DNA from: an uncultured Desulfobacterales bacterium
GTDB taxonomy: Bacteria > Desulfobacterota > Desulfobacteria > Desulfobacterales > JAHEIW01
Direction: 5' to 3'
Assembly: GCA_947259495.1 (NCBI GenBank)
Contig: CAMYLV010000007.1
Span: 1-64,000 of the forward strand
DNA length: 64,000 nt
Made by a program: the position numbers and the translations under genes. A model generated the notes under the pieces. That model did no database searches. It saw only the letters and a program-made list of their open reading frames with translations, and was not told the DNA's origin. Below, piece by piece: positions 53,775 through 61,504 of the stretch (position 1 is its first letter; each line of letters starts with the position of its first letter).

Positions 53775-54770
53775 TTATTTCTTTTCTGCTTCTTCCTTAT
53801 TGTCTCCTTCCTCTTGCAAGAACTCATTGGGATCTTTCATGATTTGCTGCGTCTGGCTGTCGGATAACAGGAACGGGTAATCGCTACCGGATGAGACCGC
53901 CGGATAATTTTCAGCATCTTTTTCAAGCTTGGCAAAGATATCTATCTGGTGTTGCCGGACCCCTTTTAATTTGACTGCGTATATCGGCTCTGAAAATGAA
54001 TCCTTATTGCGATCATCGATGTAGCGGGCGCATTTGAGACTACCCAGGGTGGTCAACAATCGATTGAGGTTCTGATCGTTTGCTTTTTTACCGGCGCGGT
54101 CTTGCCATTCATATTTTACCGCTGCCGGCGGGGCGGTGTCCGGCTTTTCGGGCTGTGACAAGCTCGGTTTAACAGGGACCTCGCGGCGTAACAGCTCTGC
54201 AGATGTCTTACCTTTTGTAAGTTGAACCGTCTGAATGTCGGTGGTTTTAAAAGATAAAACGCCGCGGTCGCGCAGACTGTCCGGGGTCTGCTCAAATTTG
54301 CCCCGGAAATTATCGGTGGCCTGAAACACACGGCTGTCATCGCCTAACTTGACAAAAGTATGCCGAAACGAGGAGGCTGCCTTTCCAATATCCAAATTTC
54401 GCATGAGGGCGTCTTGCTGCCAGGCTTTTGCGGTGATGCGCTTTGCCGGATGCAAATCATAGCGCTGGTAATCCTTTGATTCTGAAACTAGAGCCGCCAG
54501 TGAAAGGGTTTCGAAAACGGCAAGCATATCGTTGACCTGGTTGGTGTCAGCCAGATATCCCATCGGCTCAAGGAACCATTGGTTGTCTCTCTTTTTCAAA
54601 ATAATCGCATCTCCCGCTCTTGAAATCTCAATTTTCGTAATTTTGCCGGGTTCCAGGTCGGCCAGCGCCGGCAGCCGGTAAAGGGTGCGATCGGTGCTGC
54701 GCATTAACAAATAAGCCGAAAGTGCGGCAATGATAAGGATCAGGATTACATACTCTTTTTTGGCTTTCAT
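53775..54770 (-). CDS. DUF4340 protein, accessory to the Gld-type ABC system
   Basis: 331 residues from the ATG at 54770; GAGGG lies 11 bases upstream. One N-terminal membrane anchor (ILILIIAALSAYLLM), then a repetitive beta-rich extracytoplasmic part (DNQWFLEPMGYLADTNQVNDML, FVKLGDDSRVFQATDNFRG). The family is encoded beside GldA/F/G in many phyla. The tail is rich in Lys/Glu and probably disordered. It closes the operon. Confidence 0.9.
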   Translation of the reverse strand: MKAKKEYVILILIIAALSAYLLMRSTDRTLYRLPALADLEPGKITKIEISRAGDAIILKKRDNQWFLEPMGYLADTNQVNDMLAVFETLSLAALVSESKDYQRYDLHPAKRITAKAWQQDALMRNLDIGKAASSFRHTFVKLGDDSRVFQATDNFRGKFEQTPDSLRDRGVLSFKTTDIQTVQLTKGKTSAELLRREVPVKPSLSQPEKPDTAPPAAVKYEWQDRAGKKANDQNLNRLLTTLGSLKCARYIDDRNKDSFSEPIYAVKLKGVRQHQIDIFAKLEKDAENYPAVSSGSDYPFLLSDSQTQQIMKDPNEFLQEEGDNKEEAEKK

Positions 54771-54787
54771 TTTTTCGTTTTCCCTCA

Positions 54788-55013
54788 AAAGGTTCAGAGG
54801 TTCAGCGTTCAGAGGTTCATAGGTTCAGGTATTAGGTGTCAATCAAGTCAATTTTTACTTCATTGGTTTGATTGGTTCGATTCGTTCGATTGGCTAATAT
54901 TGAACCAATAAAACCAATTCAACCAATGGAACTGATGCCGCAAGGTATTTAGCTGCCGCAATCCAGAACCCGGAGCGTTGAACCCTGAACCCTGAACCTA
55001 TGAACCTTTGAAC
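54788..55013. repeat. Short-word inverted array E (GGTTCAGA outer, GATTGGTT inner)
   Basis: Outer words GGTTCAGAGGTTCAGCG (54791-54830) face CGTTGAACCCTGAACC and CTATGAACCTTTGAAC (54975-55013). Inside, TTGGTTTGATTGGTTCGATT (54863-54893) faces TTGAACCAATAAAACC, AATTCAACCAATGG (54900-54929). The right arm encodes the last residues and stop of GldG. Confidence 0.75.
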
Positions 55014-57226
55014 ATCATTTGAATATTTTTTTTACGGGTATGCCGGCGGAACCAGACGGCGATGCCAAAAAGCACCGCCAGAGCCGGCAGGCCAGCGATA
55101 TTCAAAGTTTTAATGAATGCCCTGGTTGAAGCCGCGGCATCATCCAGCGGGTTAAAGCGTTGCTGTTTTCCGCGCATGATGGCGACGTCTTCGCGGCCGT
55201 TTAAATAATCGATGACATTCAGAATGTAGGTTGCATTCGGACCCCTGCCGCCGGCATCCAGCAAATTGTCGCTCAGCATATCGCTTGAAGCCATCAGAAA
55301 GATTTTTGCGGGTTTGCCTTTAGCCAGAAATTGTCCGTTAGCGGTGATCTTGCTAAGATCGATGGCAGATCCTTGACCAGATGTCTGGTTTTGTTTTTGC
55401 TGCGCATCCATCTGGCTGTCTTTTTCTGCAGTCTCGTTTTCATCCATTTTCTTTACCGGTATGGGTTTATCGGCAAAGTAACTCGGAAATTCTCCGGCCA
55501 GAAAATAAGCCAGCGCTTTGCTCTGCATTTCTTCTTTTGAACTGGGTGGCTGGATAAACATCGGATTTAATGTAATCCGCCCGCTCATCTCCCATGATTT
55601 TTCCGAGGAGGAAATTAGTCGGATGGCTTTGAGGTCAGTGGCGGCCAGGCGCTCCGAGTCAAGCTCCAGGGGAGAGATCTTCAGGGCAATCATTCCTTTG
55701 ATGCTTTTCATAAAGCTCAGATCTTTATTGATAAACCGGTTTTTAATAATCGGCGCGTAATAAATTGCTCTTTCTCCGCCGCCGAGCTGGGCCGGTAATT
55801 CTTGATAGAAGCAATTTTCGTCCATGACATATGACTGTTTGATGCGAACCCCGTAATGGCTCAGAAGCTTCTCAAGACCGGTATTTAAAGGAACAAATAC
55901 CGTCTGCTGGCCGCCTAAGCTTCTGCCTTGTTGATTGGCGGGTTGAACTTCCCGGAAGCGATCCAAAAATAAGATCAGATTCTTACCCTTCATTAGAAAC
56001 TGGTCGATTTGAAACAGGGCGTAATCGGAAAAGGGCTCTGTCGGTCGGGCAATAACGATGGAATTAAGGTTATCGGGTATGGATTCCTTCTCTACATGGA
56101 CCGGCTTCAATGAGTAATTTTGGGAGATGAGCGTTCGAAAATTTAGGACCGCATCCGGATTCTGGCGGACATTCTGACCCATTGGTGAGAGACCACCAAC
56201 ATCCAGCGTCCCGTGGCCCGCGACAAACCCCAGATCCTGATTGATATCGATCAGGGCTTCGACATTGCGGTTTATTTGTTCTTCCACTTCTGCGGTCGTC
56301 ATTAACTTATACTGGGTGCCGATTATCGGAATCTGAATCACCTGCAGCAAGGGAACCACCATGGTGCGTTCACCAAATTCCATCACCATACCGATTGCGC
56401 CGTTTCCGGGCGGGATGCTGCCTTTAGCCAAAGACGGCCATTTGACGGTCATTATTTTATATTTTTTAACAACCGCCGCCAGGGTCTCATCCGCTGCAGG
56501 ATCGAAAAATTCAAACTCCAGTTTATTATAATTTTTCTGATTGAGCTGCGCGACCAATTCCTCCAGCGCGTTGGGAAATTGCGCAAGCTGTTTCAAATTC
56601 ATATAGGGGGCTATTTGATTTAGCGAGGACGACAGAAACAGTTTAATGTGAATGTTATTCTGCAAACCCAGCAGCGCGCTGATTTTATTGTTCAATTTCT
56701 GGATGGCGGTGGTCAGCTTGTATTCGAGTCCCTCTGTGGTGGTTATGGTTGGAATACGCTCAATCAGATCGCCGTGGATAACGACCAACCCCATGTAGGC
56801 GCGTTGAAATTTGACCTCATCCTTTTCAATGGCCTGAATTTGGACGGGCTGAATTCCGTAATTATTTGCGAGCTTCTGGTTTTCCTGGCTCTCTGCAGAA
56901 AATTCACCTTCTTCGGCACTGACGTCGTGAAAGCTGTAATTAAAGTAGCGATTGGCATGGATGGCATATTCTTCGAGCAGATCATGCAGATAACGCTCCG
57001 TATTATTGTGAGGGGCGGGCAGGTTTTTTGTAAAAAAAACCTTTATCGTCAGTGGTTCACTGAATGTGGACACCACCTTCTTACTGGCATCGGAGATTGA
57101 ATACATTTTATTGGCACTCAGGTCCAATCTGAAAAAAAGGGTGATTCCCGCGATGTTGACCAGCACGACGATAATCAAATAGACCAAAAACTTAATGTAT
57201 TTCTCCGATCCTTTTTTCATCTGCAT
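54998..57226 (-). CDS. GldG-family ABC-auxiliary protein
   Basis: 742 residues from the ATG at 57226 (AAGGAG upstream); an upstream open frame to 57373 lies in the GldF gene. N-terminal membrane helix (FLVYLIIVVLVNIAGITLFF), large extracytoplasmic domain with LSANKMYSISDASKKVV and IVIARPTEPFSDYALFQIDQF typical of the family, and a C-terminal helix (ALAVLFGIAVWFRR). It works with GldA and GldF as an ABC-2 exporter of unknown substrate. The last four residues are coded in a short-word array. Confidence 0.9.
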   Translation of the reverse strand: MQMKKGSEKYIKFLVYLIIVVLVNIAGITLFFRLDLSANKMYSISDASKKVVSTFSEPLTIKVFFTKNLPAPHNNTERYLHDLLEEYAIHANRYFNYSFHDVSAEEGEFSAESQENQKLANNYGIQPVQIQAIEKDEVKFQRAYMGLVVIHGDLIERIPTITTTEGLEYKLTTAIQKLNNKISALLGLQNNIHIKLFLSSSLNQIAPYMNLKQLAQFPNALEELVAQLNQKNYNKLEFEFFDPAADETLAAVVKKYKIMTVKWPSLAKGSIPPGNGAIGMVMEFGERTMVVPLLQVIQIPIIGTQYKLMTTAEVEEQINRNVEALIDINQDLGFVAGHGTLDVGGLSPMGQNVRQNPDAVLNFRTLISQNYSLKPVHVEKESIPDNLNSIVIARPTEPFSDYALFQIDQFLMKGKNLILFLDRFREVQPANQQGRSLGGQQTVFVPLNTGLEKLLSHYGVRIKQSYVMDENCFYQELPAQLGGGERAIYYAPIIKNRFINKDLSFMKSIKGMIALKISPLELDSERLAATDLKAIRLISSSEKSWEMSGRITLNPMFIQPPSSKEEMQSKALAYFLAGEFPSYFADKPIPVKKMDENETAEKDSQMDAQQKQNQTSGQGSAIDLSKITANGQFLAKGKPAKIFLMASSDMLSDNLLDAGGRGPNATYILNVIDYLNGREDVAIMRGKQQRFNPLDDAAASTRAFIKTLNIAGLPALAVLFGIAVWFRRHTRKKNIQMMFKGS

Positions 57227-57236
57227 GTTGATCTCC

Positions 57237-57941
57237 TTAATGTTTTGCCTGCAAAGCCAGAAAGGCCCCGTAAAGGCCGACAAAGCAAACGCTGACAAAG
57301 TAGAGAATGTCACGACTATCGATAATACCTTTGGCGATATTCTGAAAATGCAAATCAGCCCCCAGATAGGCAAAAACGCCCAGCAACGATCGGGGCAAGA
57401 AATACAGCAATTTGTCGATCAGTGTCAGTGCAAAGCAAATTGCCAGGCCGATGATAAAGGCGATGATCTGATTGCGCGTCAGCGCTGATGCAAATAGCCC
57501 AACGGCCGAGAAAGCGGCACCTAATAAAACAGCGCCGAAGTATCCGCCGATTACCGGTCCCCAGTCCAATTGTCCCATCACAGAAACAGTCAGCGGGTAG
57601 GCAAACGTCGGGATTAACATCGCAACGATCATTGCTACGCTGGCGAAAAATTTACCGAGGATGACATCGCGAACGGTCACCGGCATCGTCAGCAAAATTT
57701 CATCGGACCCCACGTTTAATTCTTCAGATATCAGCCGCATGGTAATGGCTGGAATTACAAAAGCAAAAATAATCGGTAGCAGCGCATAAAATGTTCGCAA
57801 ACTCGCCTGGTTGAACAGGAAAAAGGTCGCAAAAAAAAACCAGCCGGTTACCAGAAGAAATATAGAAATGACGATGTAGGCAATCGGAGAAATAAAATAA
57901 GCAGTGAATTCTTTGCGAAAAATATGGGCCACCTGACGCAT
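57237..57941 (-). CDS. ABC-2 family permease, GldF-like
   Basis: 234 residues from the ATG at 57941 (AAGGAG before it). Six membrane segments. Motifs IFRKEFTAYFISPIAYIVISIF and RLISEELNVGSDEILLTMPVTVRDVILGKF are typical of GldF/NatB-like permeases. It lies 1 bp after the GldA gene and 11 bp before GldG. Substrate unknown. Confidence 0.92.
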   Translation of the reverse strand: MRQVAHIFRKEFTAYFISPIAYIVISIFLLVTGWFFFATFFLFNQASLRTFYALLPIIFAFVIPAITMRLISEELNVGSDEILLTMPVTVRDVILGKFFASVAMIVAMLIPTFAYPLTVSVMGQLDWGPVIGGYFGAVLLGAAFSAVGLFASALTRNQIIAFIIGLAICFALTLIDKLLYFLPRSLLGVFAYLGADLHFQNIAKGIIDSRDILYFVSVCFVGLYGAFLALQAKH

Positions 57942-57942
57942 G

Positions 57943-58878
57943 TTAGTTCTCCTTGGTAAGCTCACGAAAAATGTTTTCCAGTGACTGGGTCTCCTGGTGA
58001 AACTCCAAGAGAATCCAATCGGTGTTCTTAATCTTGCGATAGACTTCCGGCCGTAGATCCGCTGTTGATGCATAACTGAGGCTGACCTTCAGCATGCTAC
58101 TGGTTTCAGAAATACAGGTGACCTCATCAATTCCTTTGATGCCCGCCAGCGTCTCGTGTACAGTTTTGTAATCTGCGTTTTGAACACTCAGATTCATGAT
58201 GTTTTTGCCACCGGTGGACTGCTTCAGATTATCGGCACTACCGTCCGCTACGATTTTGCCCTGACTGATGATGACGATACGGTCGCAGGTGGCCTCGGCC
58301 TCACTGAGGATGTGCGTTGAAAGAATGATGGTTTTTTCTTTGCCGATTTCTTTGATTATTTTGCGAATCTCAACAATCTGATTGGGATCCAGGCCCGATG
58401 TCGGTTCATCCAGAACCAAAACTTCCGGGTCATCCATCATGGCATGGGCCAACCCCACGCGCTGTTTGTATCCTTTGGAAAGATCACCGATCGGCCGGTG
58501 CATGACTTCATTGATACCGCATAGGTCCGCCAGGCGACGAATGCGCGCTATCTTTTTATCACCATTAATCTGCCGGATTGCCGCTACGTAATTCAGGTAA
58601 TCAAAGACCAGCATATCATGATACAGCGGGGCGGATTCCGGAAGGTAACCCAATATTTTCTTTATTTCCAAAATGTGTTTATCAATGCTTAATCCTTTGA
58701 CACGAATATTTCCCGAACTGGGTCGCAGATATCCGGTGAGCATCCGCAGAGTGGTGGTTTTTCCAGCCCCATTGGGACCCAACAGCCCCAGAATTTCTCC
58801 TTTTTGAATTTCGAAATTGACCTGATCCACTGCGCAAAGCGTGTGATAATATTTGGTAAGATTTTCGACCTGGATCAT
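57943..58878 (-). CDS. ABC transporter ATPase, GldA-like
   Basis: 311 residues. Walker A GPNGAGKTTT, signature LSKGYKQRVGLAHA, Walker B VLVLDEPTSGLDPNQ, switch STHIL, and a C-terminal extension typical of GldA/CcmA-type ATPases of about 310 residues. GGGAG precedes the ATG. It is the first gene of the operon with GldF, GldG and DUF4340. No gliding-specific outer-membrane gene is present nearby, so an exporter role is the safer call. Confidence 0.93.
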   Translation of the reverse strand: MIQVENLTKYYHTLCAVDQVNFEIQKGEILGLLGPNGAGKTTTLRMLTGYLRPSSGNIRVKGLSIDKHILEIKKILGYLPESAPLYHDMLVFDYLNYVAAIRQINGDKKIARIRRLADLCGINEVMHRPIGDLSKGYKQRVGLAHAMMDDPEVLVLDEPTSGLDPNQIVEIRKIIKEIGKEKTIILSTHILSEAEATCDRIVIISQGKIVADGSADNLKQSTGGKNIMNLSVQNADYKTVHETLAGIKGIDEVTCISETSSMLKVSLSYASTADLRPEVYRKIKNTDWILLEFHQETQSLENIFRELTKEN

Positions 58879-59331
58879 TGCACATCTCCCTTTCGAGAAG
58901 CTATCTCAAAAATGCATCTAACCCGCCTGCGGCGGACAGGCGCCCAATTTAGGTGACTCTGCCTGTTCTAGAGCAAATGGCTATAAAAAAACCAAACGCT
59001 GATGTCAAGGCCGGACGTTGCCATTCAGTCAGCAGCATCAATGCCGAAAGCTTTCCGGGATGGCGAAACAGGCAGGGCGGACAAACATTGTTCCGTTTTA
59101 GGCAATTAAAAAAACCTGGAAATTTTATTTGCTAAAACATGGAAAAGATGAGAAATAGAGTTATCTTAGGTTATCAGAGATCTCGGTCCTGCGTGTTGTT
59201 AATGCAAAAATCTTAATACATAAATTTTCCTTTTGCAAGTAGCGTCACCCGCCAACCAGCGGATCGACCAACGCAAGTGGATGCGCTTTTATAGTGGTTG
59301 CTCTATTACCGTCCTGAAAGGAGTCATATAG
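58879..59331. other. Divergent gap between the Gld operon and degP
   Basis: 453 bp, no credible gene. It contains the hairpin CGCCTG/CAGGCG at 58924-58942 near the operon start and AT-rich sequence from 59100 to 59240 that should carry the degP promoter. Confidence 0.45.
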
Positions 59332-60795
59332 ATGGGCCCCCATAATGGAGTTTCAAAATTTTTAAAGTTAACCCCCGTTTTTATCATTTTAACCCTGGTG
59401 GCCGGATTTATTCACAGCGGTTATGCTTTTCTGGGAAATCGCGCGTATGCCAAAGAAACACAATATTTCGATGCACCCTCCAGTTTCAATCGACTGGCAG
59501 TGATGGTGAGCCCGGCGGTGGTCAATATCCGGACCGTAAAGACCATTAAAGGGGGCGGACCGGTTTTTCGCCAATTTCAGCGCGATCCTTGGGGTAAAGA
59601 AGGTCCTTTTAAGGATTTTTTTGAACGCTTTTTCGGCGATGAGATGCAAAGGGAATTCAAACAGCCCAGCCTTGGATCGGGTTTCATTATAGACGGCGGC
59701 GGGTTTGTTGTGACCAATAACCATGTCATCGAAGACGCCGATCAAATAAAGGTCAAGCTCAAGGATGAACGTGAATTCAATGCCAAGATTATCGGCCGAG
59801 ACCCCAATACGGACATTGCCCTGCTAAAAATAGAATCGGATGAAAATTTTGCGACGGTGAAGCTCGGCGATTCCGATGCGCTTCAAGTTGGACAATGGGT
59901 GGTGGCCATCGGCAGCCCTTTTGGGCTTGAGCAAACAGTGACGGCCGGAATTGTCAGTGCCAAAGGTCGCGTTATCGGCTCGGGCCCTTATGATGACTTT
60001 ATTCAAACAGATGCCTCCATCAATCCTGGCAATAGCGGCGGGCCGTTGCTGAATATGCAGGGCGAAGTGGTCGGGATCAATACTGCGATTGTCGCCAGCG
60101 GTCAGGGAATCGGTTTTGCAATACCCATTAATCTAGCCCGGGATATTATTGTGGCGCTCAAAGATGAAGGAGAAGTTACCCGGGGATGGCTGGGAGTTGC
60201 CATTCAGGATTTGAGCACTGAAATGGCTGAATATTATAATATTGAGGGCAAAAAAGGCGTATTTGTGGCCGATGTTTTTGAAGGCGATCCGGCAGACAAA
60301 GCAGGAATCCAGCCCCAAGATATTATTCTTGCAGTAAATGGTGAAAAGATAACGACCAGTCGTCAGCTGACCAGCATCATTGCTAAAATTGCGGTAAACG
60401 ACAGCGCTAAAATAAAGATACTCCGCGATGGTAAAGAAAAAACAGTCAAAGTCAAAATTGCCAAACGTCCTGAGGAACGGCTGGCCGAACGAGGTCAATC
60501 CCCCGAGCAGACCGAAGAATTCGGAATTCGCGTATCAGATCTAACGCCTGAAATTACACAGCGATTCAATATTGATGAAACCACTGGCGTTGTTGTCACC
60601 CAGGTTGCAAGCGGCGGTAAAGGAGATGGCGCTGATGTGCGCGTCGGCGATGTTATCAAAGAAATCAACCGCCAGTCGGTAAAAGATGCTGCCGAATATA
60701 AATCTCTATTGCGTCAAATTGCATCCGGTGATTCGGTTAACCTGTTTATTCGACGAAAAAACGCCGGATTTTTAGTGGCTAAGCTGACAAAGTAA
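59332..60795 (+). CDS. degP: DegP/HtrA-family serine protease
   Basis: 487 residues. N-terminal signal or anchor (VFIILTLVAGFIHSGYAF), then the trypsin-like domain with His131 (VVTNNHVIEDA), Asp161 (NTDIALLKIE) and Ser235 (NPGNSGGPLL), then two PDZ domains about 275-370 and 395-485. It degrades or refolds misfolded periplasmic proteins. AAAGGAG lies before the ATG. Complete length for the family. A bidirectional terminator follows. Confidence 0.95.
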   Translation: MGPHNGVSKFLKLTPVFIILTLVAGFIHSGYAFLGNRAYAKETQYFDAPSSFNRLAVMVSPAVVNIRTVKTIKGGGPVFRQFQRDPWGKEGPFKDFFERFFGDEMQREFKQPSLGSGFIIDGGGFVVTNNHVIEDADQIKVKLKDEREFNAKIIGRDPNTDIALLKIESDENFATVKLGDSDALQVGQWVVAIGSPFGLEQTVTAGIVSAKGRVIGSGPYDDFIQTDASINPGNSGGPLLNMQGEVVGINTAIVASGQGIGFAIPINLARDIIVALKDEGEVTRGWLGVAIQDLSTEMAEYYNIEGKKGVFVADVFEGDPADKAGIQPQDIILAVNGEKITTSRQLTSIIAKIAVNDSAKIKILRDGKEKTVKVKIAKRPEERLAERGQSPEQTEEFGIRVSDLTPEITQRFNIDETTGVVVTQVASGGKGDGADVRVGDVIKEINRQSVKDAAEYKSLLRQIASGDSVNLFIRRKNAGFLVAKLTK

Positions 60796-60822
60796 AATTC
60801 AAAAGCTTTGCTTTTGAATTTT
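60794..60822. terminator. Bidirectional hairpin between degP and fmdB-like gene
   Basis: AAAATTCAAAAGC (60794-60806) and its exact complement (60810-60822) with the loop TTT. It overlaps the end of degP and the stop of the convergent fmdB-like gene, so it can end both transcripts. Confidence 0.85.
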
Positions 60823-61135
60823 AGTCAGCGATCGTCTTACTCAAATCCGGGATCGTATTCGGTTTGCCCCGCTCCATATAACGGCTATCTTCGCCGCGGG
60901 CGGTGACATTTTCATAGACGCCATCATCCCGTTTAACCAGCTTCGTAAAACCCAGGTCACGCAGCTCACTGTTGGTTTTCGGGCAGCTGATATTTATTCT
61001 TGACATGATTTTTTGCACAGGCCCGGCGCACTGGGGGCACTGCGTCAATGGATCATCATCTAATCTTTGTTTAAAATCAAACACCTTTCCCAATTTACAC
61101 GTCCGCTGAACATGTTCATACTCATATATTGGCAT
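60821..61135 (-). CDS. FmdB-like zinc-ribbon protein with a degenerate first CxxC
   Basis: 104 residues from the ATG at 61135 (GGGGA upstream); the longer frame upstream is unlikely. FmdB family start MPIYEYEHVQRTCKLGKVFDF, then CPQC. Normal FmdB proteins have a CxxC in the first strand pair (YRCxxCG); here only one Cys (RTC) remains, while the second CxxC is intact. Role unknown; often regulatory. Confidence 0.8.
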   Translation of the reverse strand: MPIYEYEHVQRTCKLGKVFDFKQRLDDDPLTQCPQCAGPVQKIMSRINISCPKTNSELRDLGFTKLVKRDDGVYENVTARGEDSRYMERGKPNTIPDLSKTIAD

Positions 61136-61504
61136 GATCGTTCCCCATTTATAGCCAAGTAACATTTTTTCGGGCCAGGCCAAAATCGTTGTACAGGTGC
61201 TGCGGCCTGCGGCGGGCAAACCTGCTATTAAAATTATAAATGGAAATAAAATTCTGTCAAGCTTTTGATGTCCCGCATTCGCCACATTGTTTGATAACCA
61301 AACTGGCCTTAACCCCCTTTAACCCCCTAAAGTTTTTTCGAAAGCAGCCGATAGCGGTAATGAGTTTGAGTGAGTTGGATAAATATTTGTCAGGTCCAAA
61401 CCGATTGAACAAAATCGGACCTATTTTGCATTCACATCAAAACTGCCTGCACGGCAAGTCCCCAAAAAATCGTATGTGCGCTGAAAAGGTCGGGGTAAAC
61501 AATT
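61136..61504. other. Gap before the GspE/PilB-type gene
   Basis: 369 bp. Apart from C-rich repeats (TAACCCCCTT, AACCCCCTAA near 61310-61330), nothing definite. The promoter of the ATPase gene must be in its second half. Confidence 0.35.
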
